A DNA stretch of 41,320 nucleotides from an uncultured Selenomonadaceae bacterium (GCA_905234195.1 CAJOFR010000013.1:1-41320); one strand, 5' to 3'. Shown: positions 1 to 9,210, numbered from the stretch's first letter. Translations and numbers: made by a program. Notes: generated from the sequence alone by a model not told the origin.

Positions 1-2148
1 GCCGTCGCGGATAATCAGATCTCCATTTTCAAAAGTCACGTCCGCCGAAAAAATATCCGCGTCAATCACGTCATTCGCCCCGAAGTTTTCGACAGTCGTC
101 TTGCCTGCGGAAAGAATAATCGTCGTGCCGCTGTCGTTTTCTTCAGGCAAAAAAATCTGATTCTTGCCCGCGCCCGCGTCGATAATGTCATTCGAGCCGG
201 CGAAAATCGTATCGTTGCCACTGCCGCCCGTCAAAGTCGAGTTGCCGTTGGAAAAAATCGTGACGCTTTTCTTTTCAGCTGACGCATCGATTTTGCTGCC
301 TTCGGCAAAACCGACCTTGCGCCTTTTGTTGTTGCTGTCGTATATGTTCAAAAGTTCCGAGTCATAAGAAATTTTTGCGTCGCCGAAAGAAACCGCACTT
401 TCAGCAAAACTAACGTAGTCTTCCTGAACGGCGGTGAAAAAATCGTCCGTTCTCATATTCACGCCGGATTTTGTGGAGGCGTCGTAATTTGTCAGCTTAA
501 TATCCCCCGAAAGAGGAGAAATCCTTGTGCTGTCGTTCATGAAAATTTCAACACTTTGTTCTGCCGCACTCACGAGCACCGTATCTTCTGAAAAATCATC
601 TGCGTCATAATTTCCGGCTTCGATTATCGAGGAAACATATTTGCCATTTTGAAAAGCAATTACCGAGCCTTCATAAGATGTCCCGTTGATTTTCGGAGAT
701 GCGTATTTGTCGGTATTGCCCACAATAAGTAGCGTGTCTTCTTCGCTGACTGTAATGGATCTGTCATCCGAAACCGCAATCCCGCACCGAACATTATCCC
801 AATCGAAGACGCTGGCGAACGCAAAAACTATAGTCCCACTACCGATAGAGATATTATGTGTGCGACCTTTTCTCCCCATACCAATTCCCGCGCCGCCTTC
901 GGAATCCGCGATAATAAAGCCGCCGTTAATCGTCAATTTGCCGACGTATTTCTTTGCGTCGCCGCCGATACCCGCGCCATTTTTGGCGGAGGCAATCAAA
1001 AGCCCCCTGCCGTCAATCGTCAAGCTGCCTCCACTATTTACCGCCGCAGCATTTTCGTCGGTCGTCGTGAGGATACTCACGCCCTCAACATTTAATTTAT
1101 GCATTTTGTAGCTGGATAATCTAATGACGCTATTTTCGCTGTTTGTAATCATCAAATTTTCTATCGTCAAATCAGCAGACGTCGTCGTCGCAGTAATTTG
1201 GACATCGGAAAGCGCAGAGCCGTCGCCCTTCAAAGTTACCGCTTCCGGAGTCAAGATAGTCACGAGGCAATTATTTTCAGTCAAAGTGTATTCGCCGCCC
1301 GCAGTTATTTCGAGCGCGGGAGTTCCGTCATAGAAAGTCAACGTCTCGCCGGTGTAAGTGGTGTCGTTGATTGTCACGGAAGTTTCTGCCGCGTTGTTGA
1401 TTGTAACTTTGTTCTGCGTGTAGGTTGATTCGCGATAGTCTATAGAAATTTTTCCGGAAGTTATATCCAAAGCTGAAATAACATCGCCGCTCTCACTGCC
1501 TTCAGTAGTGGCAACAACCTGCGCCTCGTCCCTAATAGAAATACTTCCGGATGAGCCCTCCTGCCCGCGCCCGATGCCCGCGCCGTGATAAGAACTCGCA
1601 TTGATATTTGCGGAAAATCTGATTAGAATACCTCTAATCGAACCTCCATAGCCGCTACCAATTCCCGCGCCGCTTACCGAAGACGCATTAACATTTCCGC
1701 CGCTGATTGTTATAGATCCGACCGATCCTTCAGCGTCGGAACCGACACCCGCGCCGCGATCCGCAGATGCCTTCAAAGTTCCTTTGCCGTTAATAACCAA
1801 GCCGCCGCCCGAATTTACAGCCGCATTGTCGCCGTCGTTCACGGTCAAATTGCTGGTGCCGTCCAGTATCAATACATTTCCGGAGCCGCTGCCAAATTTT
1901 ATGACGCTGTCCGTGTCGTTAGTAATGTTCAGATCTTTTATCGTCAAGTTCATATTTTCGACGGACGAAACAATTTGCACCTCGTTCATTGGGTCGGAAC
2001 CCCTCAAAGTCACGGCGTCGGTAGTCGCAACAGTTATCTTGCCGGTGTAATCGGAGGAGATATAATATTCGCCGCCCTTTGAAATTGTGTAGTCATCCGA
2101 ATAAATTCCCGTAGCAAACCTCTGTAAGTCAAAAATCATCTTGTCCAT
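1..2148 (-). CDS. Large repeat-rich RTX-type surface/secreted protein, 3' end beyond window
   Basis: The frame is open for 716 codons from ATG 2148 (ribosome site GGAGGGG just upstream) to the window edge, so the C-terminus is missing. There is no Sec signal peptide; the protein opens MDKMIFDLQRFATG. Residues about 18-270 and 276-520 are two diverged copies of a Gly/Ser/Thr/Asn-rich module with recurring NSGG-L-I-G-GTL and GAGIG motifs, as in right-handed beta-helix and polysaccharide-binding (Cthe_2159-like) proteins. Near residue 641 is GGSGNDTIF, a haemolysin-type calcium-binding (RTX) nonapeptide, followed by NDIIDAGAGKNQI. RTX repeats without a Sec signal suggest type I secretion, with the signal in the missing C-terminus. 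The role is inferred to be adhesion or surface structure. No secretion genes are in the window. Confidence 0.8.
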   Translation of the reverse strand, partial: MDKMIFDLQRFATGIYSDDYTISKGGEYYISSDYTGKITVATTDAVTLRGSDPMNEVQIVSSVENMNLTIKDLNITNDTDSVIKFGSGSGNVLILDGTSNLTVNDGDNAAVNSGGGLVINGKGTLKASADRGAGVGSDAEGSVGSITISGGNVNASSVSGAGIGSGYGGSIRGILIRFSANINASSYHGAGIGRGQEGSSGSISIRDEAQVVATTEGSESGDVISALDITSGKISIDYRESTYTQNKVTINNAAETSVTINDTTYTGETLTFYDGTPALEITAGGEYTLTENNCLVTILTPEAVTLKGDGSALSDVQITATTTSADLTIENLMITNSENSVIRLSSYKMHKLNVEGVSILTTTDENAAAVNSGGSLTIDGRGLLIASAKNGAGIGGDAKKYVGKLTINGGFIIADSEGGAGIGMGRKGRTHNISIGSGTIVFAFASVFDWDNVRCGIAVSDDRSITVSEEDTLLIVGNTDKYASPKINGTSYEGSVIAFQNGKYVSSIIEAGNYDADDFSEDTVLVSAAEQSVEIFMNDSTRISPLSGDIKLTNYDASTKSGVNMRTDDFFTAVQEDYVSFAESAVSFGDAKISYDSELLNIYDSNNKRRKVGFAEGSKIDASAEKKSVTIFSNGNSTLTGGSGNDTIFAGSNDIIDAGAGKNQIFLPEENDSGTTIILSAGKTTVENFGANDVIDADIFSADVTFENGDLIIRDG

Positions 2149-2207
2149 AAATAAAATCCCCTCCAAAAAAATTTCCTATTTATAACTTTTACGTCTTAAC
2201 CCAAGAA

Positions 2208-2236
2208 ATTTTATACTAAGGAAAAAATTTTTTCAA
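2208..2236 (-). promoter_or_regulatory. Possible promoter of the RTX-type gene
   Basis: On the minus strand, TTGAAA (2236-2231) and TAAAAT (2213-2208) are 17 bases apart, about 60 bases upstream of the start codon. The region is very AT-rich, so chance matches are likely. Confidence 0.35.
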
Positions 2237-2239
2237 GTG

Positions 2240-2268
2240 TTGAGATTTATTCGCGCGTAATGTAAAAT
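2240..2268 (+). promoter_or_regulatory. Sigma70-type promoter of the restriction-modification gene
   Basis: TTGAGA (2240-2245) and TAAAAT (2263-2268) are separated by exactly 17 bases and lie 32 bases upstream of the TTG start at 2301. It is back to back with the candidate promoter of the minus-strand gene. Confidence 0.5.
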
Positions 2269-2300
2269 GCAACGAGAAATAAAATGACGGAGAAAAGATT

Positions 2301-3737
2301 TTGGATACGATAAAGAATTTTATTCAGCACTGGTCGGGGCGCGGCTACGAAAGAGGAGACGCGCAAACTTTTTGGTTGATGTTTTTGCGCGACGTCTTGA
2401 ATATTTCCGAGCCCGAAAATTTTATCGACTTTGAAACTCAAGTCAGACTGCAACACGTGAATTTTATTGACGCCTTCTTGCCGGACTCGAAAGTTATTAT
2501 CGAACAGAAAAGCGTCGACAAAAATTTGGAGACCGTCAACGCTTACGAGCAGGCGCAAAAATATACCGCGGGCTTGCCGGTGTCCAAGCACCCGAAATTT
2601 ATTATCGCGTGCAACTTCCGAGAGTTTTGGATTTACGACATGGAAAAACTCGACGCGCCCACAAAAATTTTGCTCGAAGAACTGCCCGAAAAATTCCACG
2701 CCTTCGATTTTATGATTGACCCCGAAAAAAATAAAATCCGTATCGAATTGGAATTGTCTTTGAAGGCGGGAGAAATTGTCGGCAAAATCTACGACGCCCT
2801 CAAAAAACAATACATTCACCCTGAAAACGATGCGTCCTTGCAAAGCCTGAACAAACTCTGCGTCCGATTAGTCTTTTGCCTGTACGCGGAAAGCTCCGAG
2901 ATTTTCAGCAAGCACAAAATTTTTCGCGACTACCTCAGCGGCTCCAGGGATATCCGCCAAGATTTAATCCAGCTCTTTGAAACTTTGAACACCCCGATTG
3001 AAAACCGCGACCCCTACCTTGCCGACGAACTGAAAATTTTTCCCTACGTCAACGGCGGGCTTTTTGAAGGTCCTATCGAAATTCCCAAATTCACGCCCGA
3101 AATTAAAAACCTCCTCCTCGAAGAGGCAAGCAGTACTTTCAATTGGAAGGGGATTTCTCCTACGATTTTCGGCGCGCTTTTTGAATCCACCTTGCACCCG
3201 AAAAATCGTCGCGAAGGCGGCATGCATTACACTTCCGTCGAAAATATCCACAAGGTTATCGACCCGCTCTTCCTCGACGACCTGCGCGCCGGGTTCAAAA
3301 ATATTCACGGCAGAAAAAATCTCCTCCGCTTTCAAGAAAAACTTGCCAACCTAAAATTTTTCGACCCCGCTTGCGGCTCCGGCAACTTCTTGACTGAATC
3401 TTTTATTTGCCTCCGCCGTCTTGAAAACGAAGTCCTGCGCGAACTCTTCGGCATCCAAATTCAAATGGGCGCGCTCGAAAATCCCGTTAAGGTCTCCATT
3501 AACCAATTCTACGGCGTCGAAATTAATGACTTCGCCGTCAGCGTCGCTCAAACCGCCCTGTGGATCGCCGAACTCCAAATGATCCAGGAGACAATGCAAA
3601 TTATTCACCGCGATTTGGATTTCCTCCCGCTGAAGTCCTACGCTAATATCGTCGAAGGCAACGCCTTGCAACTCGACTGGAAAAATTTCCTCCCGCATGA
3701 TTTGAATTTTATCATGGGCAACCCGCCTTTATCATGA
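2301..3737 (+). CDS. MmeI-like (type IIG/IIL) restriction-modification protein, N-terminal part, broken in the methyltransferase domain
   Basis: Start is TTG 2301 with CGGAG eight bases upstream. Residues 57-70 carry a D-x10-E-x-K nuclease motif (D57, E68, K70), followed by a helical linker and a class I adenine methyltransferase domain with SAM motif I FDPACGSGNF at 354-363. The frame ends four residues into the catalytic motif, reading N474-P-P-L-S then TGA, where the family has NPPF followed by a short loop. The rest of the methyltransferase and the target recognition domain continue in another frame from 3734. Intact family members are single chains of about 900 residues that cut and methylate DNA. 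As read, this fragment has the nuclease and SAM site but an incomplete catalytic loop, so it is either a pseudogene or an unusual split enzyme. Confidence 0.8.
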   Translation: MDTIKNFIQHWSGRGYERGDAQTFWLMFLRDVLNISEPENFIDFETQVRLQHVNFIDAFLPDSKVIIEQKSVDKNLETVNAYEQAQKYTAGLPVSKHPKFIIACNFREFWIYDMEKLDAPTKILLEELPEKFHAFDFMIDPEKNKIRIELELSLKAGEIVGKIYDALKKQYIHPENDASLQSLNKLCVRLVFCLYAESSEIFSKHKIFRDYLSGSRDIRQDLIQLFETLNTPIENRDPYLADELKIFPYVNGGLFEGPIEIPKFTPEIKNLLLEEASSTFNWKGISPTIFGALFESTLHPKNRREGGMHYTSVENIHKVIDPLFLDDLRAGFKNIHGRKNLLRFQEKLANLKFFDPACGSGNFLTESFICLRRLENEVLRELFGIQIQMGALENPVKVSINQFYGVEINDFAVSVAQTALWIAELQMIQETMQIIHRDLDFLPLKSYANIVEGNALQLDWKNFLPHDLNFIMGNPPLS

Positions 3738-4975
3738 CCGCCGCCCAAAAAGCTGACGTCCAAAATATTTTCAACGGTTGGAAAAATCTTGGCAACCTCG
3801 ATTATGTTTCGTGCTGGTTTAAAAAATCTGCAGACTTCATTGCCGATTCTAAAGTTCGCGCCGCTCTCGTCGCCACCAATTCTATTTGTCAAGGTGATTC
3901 CGTCGCCACGCTCTGGAAGAAAATTTTTTCCGACGGCGTCCACTTTGATTTTGCCTACAGAACTTTTAAGTGGGATTCGGAGTCCGCCCAAAAAGCCCAC
4001 GTCCACTGCATTATTATCGGCTTCAGCTGCGCGCCCAACGACAACCCAAAAATTATTTTCGACGGCGAACAAAAAATTATTGCCCAAAATATCAACGCTT
4101 ACTTGCAAGACGCCCTTAACGTTTTTGTCGAAAGCAGAAACAAGCCCCTTTGCAATGTCCCTCCATTATTGACGGGCAGTCAAAGAATTGACGACGATAA
4201 TTTTATATTCACGTTCGACGAGATGAAGGACTTTATAAAACGCGAACCGAACGCAAAAAAATATTTCAGGGCGTGGTATGGAGCTGAAGAATTTATCAAT
4301 GGCAAGAAAAGATTTTGTCTTTGGCTTGGTGATTGTTCGCCTAACGAAATAAAAAAAATGCCGCTAGCTTATGAGCGCGTCAAAAATGTTCGTGAATACC
4401 GCCTGGCAAGCAAAAGGTCTGCTACAAGAAGGATTGCAGATAAACCAACACATTTTGGCTTAGAAGTTATTCCCAAAACAAATTTTTTGCTCGTGCCTGT
4501 CATTTCATCTGAAAGGCGTCGTTATATTCCAATTGATTTCATGTCGCCCGAAAATTTTTGTAGCAACCAAGTAAATTTGATTCCAGACACGACGTTATAT
4601 CATTTTGGCGTATTGACGAGTTCGGTGCACATGGCTTGGGTGCGTGCGGTTGCCGGGCGTCTAAAATCCGATTACAGGTATTCGGGTTCGATTGTGTACA
4701 ATAATTTTGTGTGGTGTTCGCCGAACGAGAAACAGCGCGCGAAAATCGAGGAGGCGGCGCAAAAAATTTTGGACGTGCGGAAAAAATATCCCGATTCGAC
4801 TTTGGCGGATCTCTACGACGAAAATTTGATGCCTGCGGATTTGCGGGCGGCGCATCGAAAAAATGACAAGGCGGTTTTGGCGGCGTATGGTTTTGACGAA
4901 AATTTTACTGAATCGGAAATTGTGGCGGAGCTGATGAAATTATTCGAGGAGGCGCGCAAAAAGAGTCGTCGCTAA
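3734..4975 (+). CDS. MmeI-like restriction-modification protein, C-terminal part (methyltransferase remainder and target recognition domain)
   Basis: The first ATG overlaps the stop of the upstream frame as ATGA (3734-3737). No ribosome site precedes it, so translation would depend on coupling. The first residues (TAAQKADV then NGWKNLGNLDYVSCWFKKS) are what normally follows NPPF in MmeI-like enzymes. The sequence continues through the rest of the methyltransferase fold (about 1-115) into the recognition region and the C-terminal segment SSVHMAWVRAVAGRLKSDY typical of the family. Together with the upstream frame it rebuilds a full-length enzyme of about 890 residues with only a few loop residues lost. 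This favours a recent deletion or a sequence error over two separately evolved genes. Confidence 0.75.
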   Translation: MTAAQKADVQNIFNGWKNLGNLDYVSCWFKKSADFIADSKVRAALVATNSICQGDSVATLWKKIFSDGVHFDFAYRTFKWDSESAQKAHVHCIIIGFSCAPNDNPKIIFDGEQKIIAQNINAYLQDALNVFVESRNKPLCNVPPLLTGSQRIDDDNFIFTFDEMKDFIKREPNAKKYFRAWYGAEEFINGKKRFCLWLGDCSPNEIKKMPLAYERVKNVREYRLASKRSATRRIADKPTHFGLEVIPKTNFLLVPVISSERRRYIPIDFMSPENFCSNQVNLIPDTTLYHFGVLTSSVHMAWVRAVAGRLKSDYRYSGSIVYNNFVWCSPNEKQRAKIEEAAQKILDVRKKYPDSTLADLYDENLMPADLRAAHRKNDKAVLAAYGFDENFTESEIVAELMKLFEEARKKSRR

Positions 4976-5009
4976 CGAAATAGTTGCAAGGGGAGAAAAA
5001 TTAAACTTC

Positions 5010-5038
5010 TTTACAAAAATTTTGCCGGCGTTTATAAT
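5010..5038 (+). promoter_or_regulatory. Strong sigma70-type promoter of putP
   Basis: TTTACA (5010-5015), a 17-base spacer and a perfect TATAAT (5033-5038) lie 34 bases before the putP start. Confidence 0.75.
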
Positions 5039-5072
5039 TCTGCCGTGCGTTTAGAAAAAGGAGGGAATTTTT

Positions 5073-6566
5073 TTGACGAACGATGTAAATATTATCAACC
5101 CGATGATAATCACGGCGTTTGCGTTTTATATCGGATTGATGATGGCGATTGGCGTATACTATTACCGCCAGACGCAAAACATGAGCGATTATTTTTTGGG
5201 CAACCGGCGGCTTGGCGCGTGGGTGACGTCGCTTTCAGCGGAGGCGTCGGACATGAGCGGCTGGATGTTAATGGGCGTGCCCGGTTTTGCTTATCTTGCG
5301 GGGCTGAACGCGGGGTGGATAGCCGTAGGGATTGCGATAGGAACTTGGGCGAATTGGCATTTTGTGGCGGCGCGTCTTCGTCGTTACACAGAGCTTGCGG
5401 GCAACGCGCTGACACTCCCCGAATTTTTGCAAAACCGCTACAAAGACACGAGCAACCTTTTGCGAATAGTGCCGGCGATTTTCATTTTGATTTTCTTTAT
5501 TCTCTACACTTCAAGCGGATTCGTTTCAGCGGGCAGACTTTTTGAAACGGTCTTCGGAATTCCGTTTCAGTTCGCGATTTTAATTGGCGCGGGCTCGGTT
5601 GTTTTTTACACGTTAATAGGCGGATTTTTGGCAGTCAGCCGCACGGATTTTATTCAAGGCGTAATGATGTTCTTCGCGATTTTGCTCGTACCTATCTGCG
5701 CGGCGATGTCGTTGGGCGGTTTCGGCGAAACAATGTCCGCGATTTCAGAGTACAAGGCGACAATGTTCGACCCGTTCTTAAAACCGGACGGCTCACAAAT
5801 CGGCGCGATAGAAGTTATCTCACTTTTGGCGTGGGGTATCGGATATTTTGGGCAACCGCACATTTTGGTAAGGTTCATGGCGGTAAAATCGACGGCGGAA
5901 ATTCCGCAAGCAACCAGAATCGCAATGACGTGGGTCATCTTGAGTTTGGCGGCGGCAGTCGCGGTGGGCATGGTCGGCACGGTTTACTTGACGGCTCCGC
6001 TGGAAGGCACGGACTCCGAAAAAGTTTTCCTCGTCATGACAAACAGACTTTTCCCGCCGATAATCGCCGGAATAGTTTTGTCGGCGGTGCTCGCGGCGAT
6101 TATGTCGACAGCCTCTTCACAGCTTTTGGTAGCGGCGTCGGCTTTCGCGCAGGACTTCTACAAAACTTTGATCCGCAAGGACGCCAACCAAACCGAACTC
6201 GTTTGGATTTCCCGCGCGTCCGTCTTGATAATCGCCTCTATCGCGGTTTATCTCGGCTTCAACCCGAACAGCTTTATCCTTGACATGGTCGCCTATGCGT
6301 GGGCGGGATTCGGCGCGGCGTTTGGTCCGGCGTTGCTTATGAGTTTGTTTTGGAAACGCACGACTCGCATTGGTGTTATCGCCGGAATTATTGTCGGCGG
6401 CGTGACTGTCCTTGCGTGGAAACAGTTTGAACTCTTCGGGCTTTACGAGATCGTTCCCGGATTTATTTTCTCGCTCGTCGCGATTTACGTTGTCAGCAAA
6501 CTCGACAAGGAACCGGACAGAGATCTTGTCAATACATTTGAGCAAGTCAATCGCAGTAAAATTTGA
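5073..6566 (+). CDS. putP: Sodium/proline symporter
   Basis: A 497-residue sodium:solute symporter (SSS family) that imports proline with Na+ across the inner membrane. Its length and roughly twelve to thirteen hydrophobic segments match PutP. Family landmarks are the early YYYRQTQNMSDYFLGNRRLG stretch, the WLM-type segment SDMSGWMLMGVPG near residue 67, the central TDFIQGVMMFFA helix, and SAVLAAIMSTASSQLLV near 345, which carries the Na+-site serines. The start is TTG 5073, preceded by AAAGGAGGG and a T-run. The next gene begins 12 bases after the stop, so the two are probably co-transcribed. Another SSS substrate cannot be excluded. Confidence 0.88.
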   Translation: MTNDVNIINPMIITAFAFYIGLMMAIGVYYYRQTQNMSDYFLGNRRLGAWVTSLSAEASDMSGWMLMGVPGFAYLAGLNAGWIAVGIAIGTWANWHFVAARLRRYTELAGNALTLPEFLQNRYKDTSNLLRIVPAIFILIFFILYTSSGFVSAGRLFETVFGIPFQFAILIGAGSVVFYTLIGGFLAVSRTDFIQGVMMFFAILLVPICAAMSLGGFGETMSAISEYKATMFDPFLKPDGSQIGAIEVISLLAWGIGYFGQPHILVRFMAVKSTAEIPQATRIAMTWVILSLAAAVAVGMVGTVYLTAPLEGTDSEKVFLVMTNRLFPPIIAGIVLSAVLAAIMSTASSQLLVAASAFAQDFYKTLIRKDANQTELVWISRASVLIIASIAVYLGFNPNSFILDMVAYAWAGFGAAFGPALLMSLFWKRTTRIGVIAGIIVGGVTVLAWKQFELFGLYEIVPGFIFSLVAIYVVSKLDKEPDRDLVNTFEQVNRSKI

Positions 6567-6577
6567 GGAGGTTTTTC

Positions 6578-7153
6578 ATGAAAAGGTTTTTTGTCTTCCT
6601 TGCAATGCTCGGAATAATTTTTTCTTTCGGGCAAAATATTTCTCACGCGCAGGGAAAAATTTTGGTCGCGTATTTTTCTCGCGTCGGCAATGAATACGGG
6701 CTGGGCAATATCACGAAGGGCAACACGGCGATTGTCGCGGAGATTATCGCGCAGAAAACCGGCGGGGAGCTTTTCGAGATAAAGCCCGTGAAAAATTATC
6801 CGGTCGACTACGACGAGTGCACGAAGATTGCCAGCCGCGAAAAGGCAACGAAGGCGCGCCCTGCACTTTCGACGAGCGTAGAAAATTTTGCGCAGTACGA
6901 CACAATTTTTATCGGCTACCCTATTTGGTACGGAGATTGCCCTATGGCGGTTTACACGTTCCTTGAGAGCTACGACTTCAGCGGTAAAAAAATCGTACCC
7001 TTCTGCACGCACGGCGGCAGCGGTCTTTCGTCGACTGACCAGCAGATAACTTTGACTTGCCCGAACTCAAAAATTTTGCAGGGCTTCGAGATTCGCGGAG
7101 TCACTGCTCAAAAAATCCCGCGCAGGTTGAAACAAGAGTCAGTGATTGGCTGA
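6578..7153 (+). CDS. Exported flavodoxin-like protein, C-terminus frameshifted
   Basis: ATG 6578 follows a GAGGAGG site; an in-frame upstream TTG at 6563 is less likely because it lies before that site. Residues 1-24 form a Sec signal peptide ending SHA. Then comes KILVAYFSRVGNE, the FMN phosphate-binding loop region of flavodoxins, and FIGYPIWYGDCPMAVYTFLE, which marks the second half of the fold. The product should bind FMN and carry electrons outside the cytoplasm or at the membrane. The last 11-12 codons read KIPRRLKQESVIG and stop at 7153. If the A6 run at 7110-7115 had one more A, the frame would instead read KNPAQVETRVSDWLKKIGY and stop at 7170, which is the normal flavodoxin ending. 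Confidence 0.75.
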   Translation: MKRFFVFLAMLGIIFSFGQNISHAQGKILVAYFSRVGNEYGLGNITKGNTAIVAEIIAQKTGGELFEIKPVKNYPVDYDECTKIASREKATKARPALSTSVENFAQYDTIFIGYPIWYGDCPMAVYTFLESYDFSGKKIVPFCTHGGSGLSSTDQQITLTCPNSKILQGFEIRGVTAQKIPRRLKQESVIG

Positions 7154-7192
7154 AAAAAATCGGCTACTGAAAAATTTTTCTCATAAAAAAAA

Positions 7193-7250
7193 CGCCGCCC
7201 GATTTGGAGCGGCGCGCCCGTCAAAATTTTGGCGGGCTATTTTTTATTTT
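7193..7250. terminator. Bidirectional terminator between convergent flavodoxin and fruA
   Basis: Two hairpins are present. CGCCGC 7193-7198 pairs with GCGGCG 7209-7214 and is followed on the minus strand by a run of eight T. GCCCG 7216-7220 pairs with CGGGC 7233-7237, with the stem extended through CAAAATTTTG, and is followed on the plus strand by a T-rich tail. Each strand thus has its own stem and T-run. Confidence 0.8.
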
Positions 7251-7253
7251 CAA

Positions 7254-9173
7254 TCAGCCGTTGCGAGGTTTTCTGATAACGCCGAGAATCGCACAACCTA
7301 CAACAGAACCTACGATAATCGAAACGAGGTACATGAACGGGTTGCCGATTGTGGGCACGACGAAAATTCCGCCGTGAGGAGCCATGAGCGTGCAGTCAAA
7401 CATCATGACGAGCGCGCCGGCTATCGCGGAACCAATCGCGCAAGCGGGGATAACGTGAATAGGATCGCCCGCCGCAAAAGGTATCGCGCCTTCAGTGATA
7501 AACGAAAGACCCATGATAATATTCGTGGGAGCGGTTTTCTGTTCGCTTTCGGTGAATTTACTCTTAAAGAAGATTGTCGAAAGAGCAATCGCGATAGGCG
7601 GAACCATACCGCCCGCCATTGCCGCCGCGATAACGTAATAGTTTCCGTCAGCCAAAAGACCAACGCCGGTGACGTAAGCCGCCTTGTTCAAAGGACCGCC
7701 CATATCGATAGCCATCATGCCGCCGATAACTGCGCCCATGACGAGTTTCGCGGAAGGATCCATGCTGCCGAGAGTATCTTTCAGCCATTCGTTAATGCCC
7801 GCGACAGGAGGACCAATAACAAAGTTGCAAATAAGACCAATGATTAAAACACCGAGCAACGGATAAAACAGAATCGGCTTTGTTCCTTCCAACGAGGGAG
7901 GCAGGACACTGAGAGCTTTTTTGAGCCAGTTCACGACGAAGCCCGCGATAAAACCTGCAAGCAATGCGCCGAGAAAACCGGAGCCGTTAGACGCGGAGAG
8001 CGCGCCGCCGACAAAACCCGCCGCAAGTCCGGGGCGGTCAGCAATGGACATCGAAATAAATCCGGCAAGCACCGGCAACATAAATCCGAAGGACGCGCCG
8101 CCAATGGCATTGAACACGTGGGCAAGCGGGGTTATGTTACCGAATTTTCCGCGCTCGTCTGAAGGCAAGCTATTGAGGTCAACAGACGCACCGTCAATCA
8201 AGAATGAAATCGCTATCAGAATACCGCCGCCAATAACGAACGGCAACATGTGGGAGACGCCGTTCATCAAGTGCTTGTAGACTTGACGCCCGACGCTTTC
8301 ATTTTCTACTGCGCCGCCGCCGTCGCCTGCACTTTCGCCCGCCTTCGCGTGATAAATCGGGGCGGAACCGCTGAGCGCGCGGTCAATAAGTTCGTCGGCT
8401 TTGTTGATACCGTCAGCAACCTTCGTGATAACAACGGGCTTGCCGTCGAAACGAGCCATCGCGACATTTTTATCAGCCGCGACGATAATTCCGTCAGCCT
8501 TCGCAATTTCTTCGGCAGTCAAAACATTTTTCGCGCCGCCGGAGCCGTTCGTTTCTACCTTAATCGAAATGCCGCGCTTTTTGGCGTGCTGTTCCAGACT
8601 TTCCGCCGCCATGAACGTGTGAGCAATACCGGTCGGGCAAGCGGTGACTGCAAGAATCTGGATATGGTCTGCCGTAGCGACAGGAGCCGAGCTTGCGGAC
8701 GCGGGAGCCTGAAATTTTCCGTCTTCCTTGTCGTCGATAATCTGCAAGAATTCTTCTTTGGACTTCGCCGCGATTAACGCTTCCTTGAAGTCGGGATCCA
8801 TGACCATTGTTGCGAGTTTCGACAGAATCATCAAATGTTCGTCGTTGCCGCCGTCGGGAGCCGCTATTGCGAAAAACAGACGCGCGGGGTTGCCGTCCAT
8901 AGACTGGAAGTCGATACCTTCGGGGATTGTCATTGCGGCAAGACCCGGGGCTTTGACGCCGGAGGACTTCGCGTGCGGTGTAGCGATACCGTCACCGAGC
9001 CCCGTTGTTCCGGAGGCCTCACGCGCCTGCACGTCTTTCAAGTACTGCGCCTTGTTTTTGAGGTTGCCGCCCTTTTCCATTAAGTCAACCAAATGTTCTA
9101 TGGCATCCGGTTTATCCTTAACATGAGCACCTAGATCGATACTGGCATCCTTGAGCAAATCAGTAACTCTCAT
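7254..9173 (-). CDS. fruA: Fructose PTS transporter, EIIABC
   Basis: 639 residues in three parts. EIIA (about 1-150) has TPHAKS with phospho-His H67. EIIB (about 170-270) has TACPTGIAHTFMA with phospho-Cys C179. EIIC (about 300-639) is a multi-helix membrane channel containing PLNKAAYVTG and ITEGAIPFAAGDP. It takes phosphate from HPr and imports fructose as fructose 1-phosphate, the substrate of the upstream kinase fruK. The start is ATG 9173 behind AAAGGAGTG. It is the last gene of the fru operon and ends at the bidirectional terminator. Other sugars of the Fru/mannitol family are possible, but the neighbouring fruK makes fructose the best call. Confidence 0.92.
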   Translation of the reverse strand: MRVTDLLKDASIDLGAHVKDKPDAIEHLVDLMEKGGNLKNKAQYLKDVQAREASGTTGLGDGIATPHAKSSGVKAPGLAAMTIPEGIDFQSMDGNPARLFFAIAAPDGGNDEHLMILSKLATMVMDPDFKEALIAAKSKEEFLQIIDDKEDGKFQAPASASSAPVATADHIQILAVTACPTGIAHTFMAAESLEQHAKKRGISIKVETNGSGGAKNVLTAEEIAKADGIIVAADKNVAMARFDGKPVVITKVADGINKADELIDRALSGSAPIYHAKAGESAGDGGGAVENESVGRQVYKHLMNGVSHMLPFVIGGGILIAISFLIDGASVDLNSLPSDERGKFGNITPLAHVFNAIGGASFGFMLPVLAGFISMSIADRPGLAAGFVGGALSASNGSGFLGALLAGFIAGFVVNWLKKALSVLPPSLEGTKPILFYPLLGVLIIGLICNFVIGPPVAGINEWLKDTLGSMDPSAKLVMGAVIGGMMAIDMGGPLNKAAYVTGVGLLADGNYYVIAAAMAGGMVPPIAIALSTIFFKSKFTESEQKTAPTNIIMGLSFITEGAIPFAAGDPIHVIPACAIGSAIAGALVMMFDCTLMAPHGGIFVVPTIGNPFMYLVSIIVGSVVGCAILGVIRKPRNG

Positions 9174-9210
9174 TTGGACACACTCCTTTTAAAAAATTTT
9201 ATAATTCCAA

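Noticed and set aside
164-2050. Several plus-strand open frames of 60-140 codons opposite the RTX-type gene
   Set aside because: The minus-strand frame is open for all 716 codons with repeats and motifs; these are its shadows.
7146-7847. A 233-codon plus-strand open frame opposite fruA
   Set aside because: Antisense to the EIIC domain, basic low-complexity product, and it crosses the terminator.
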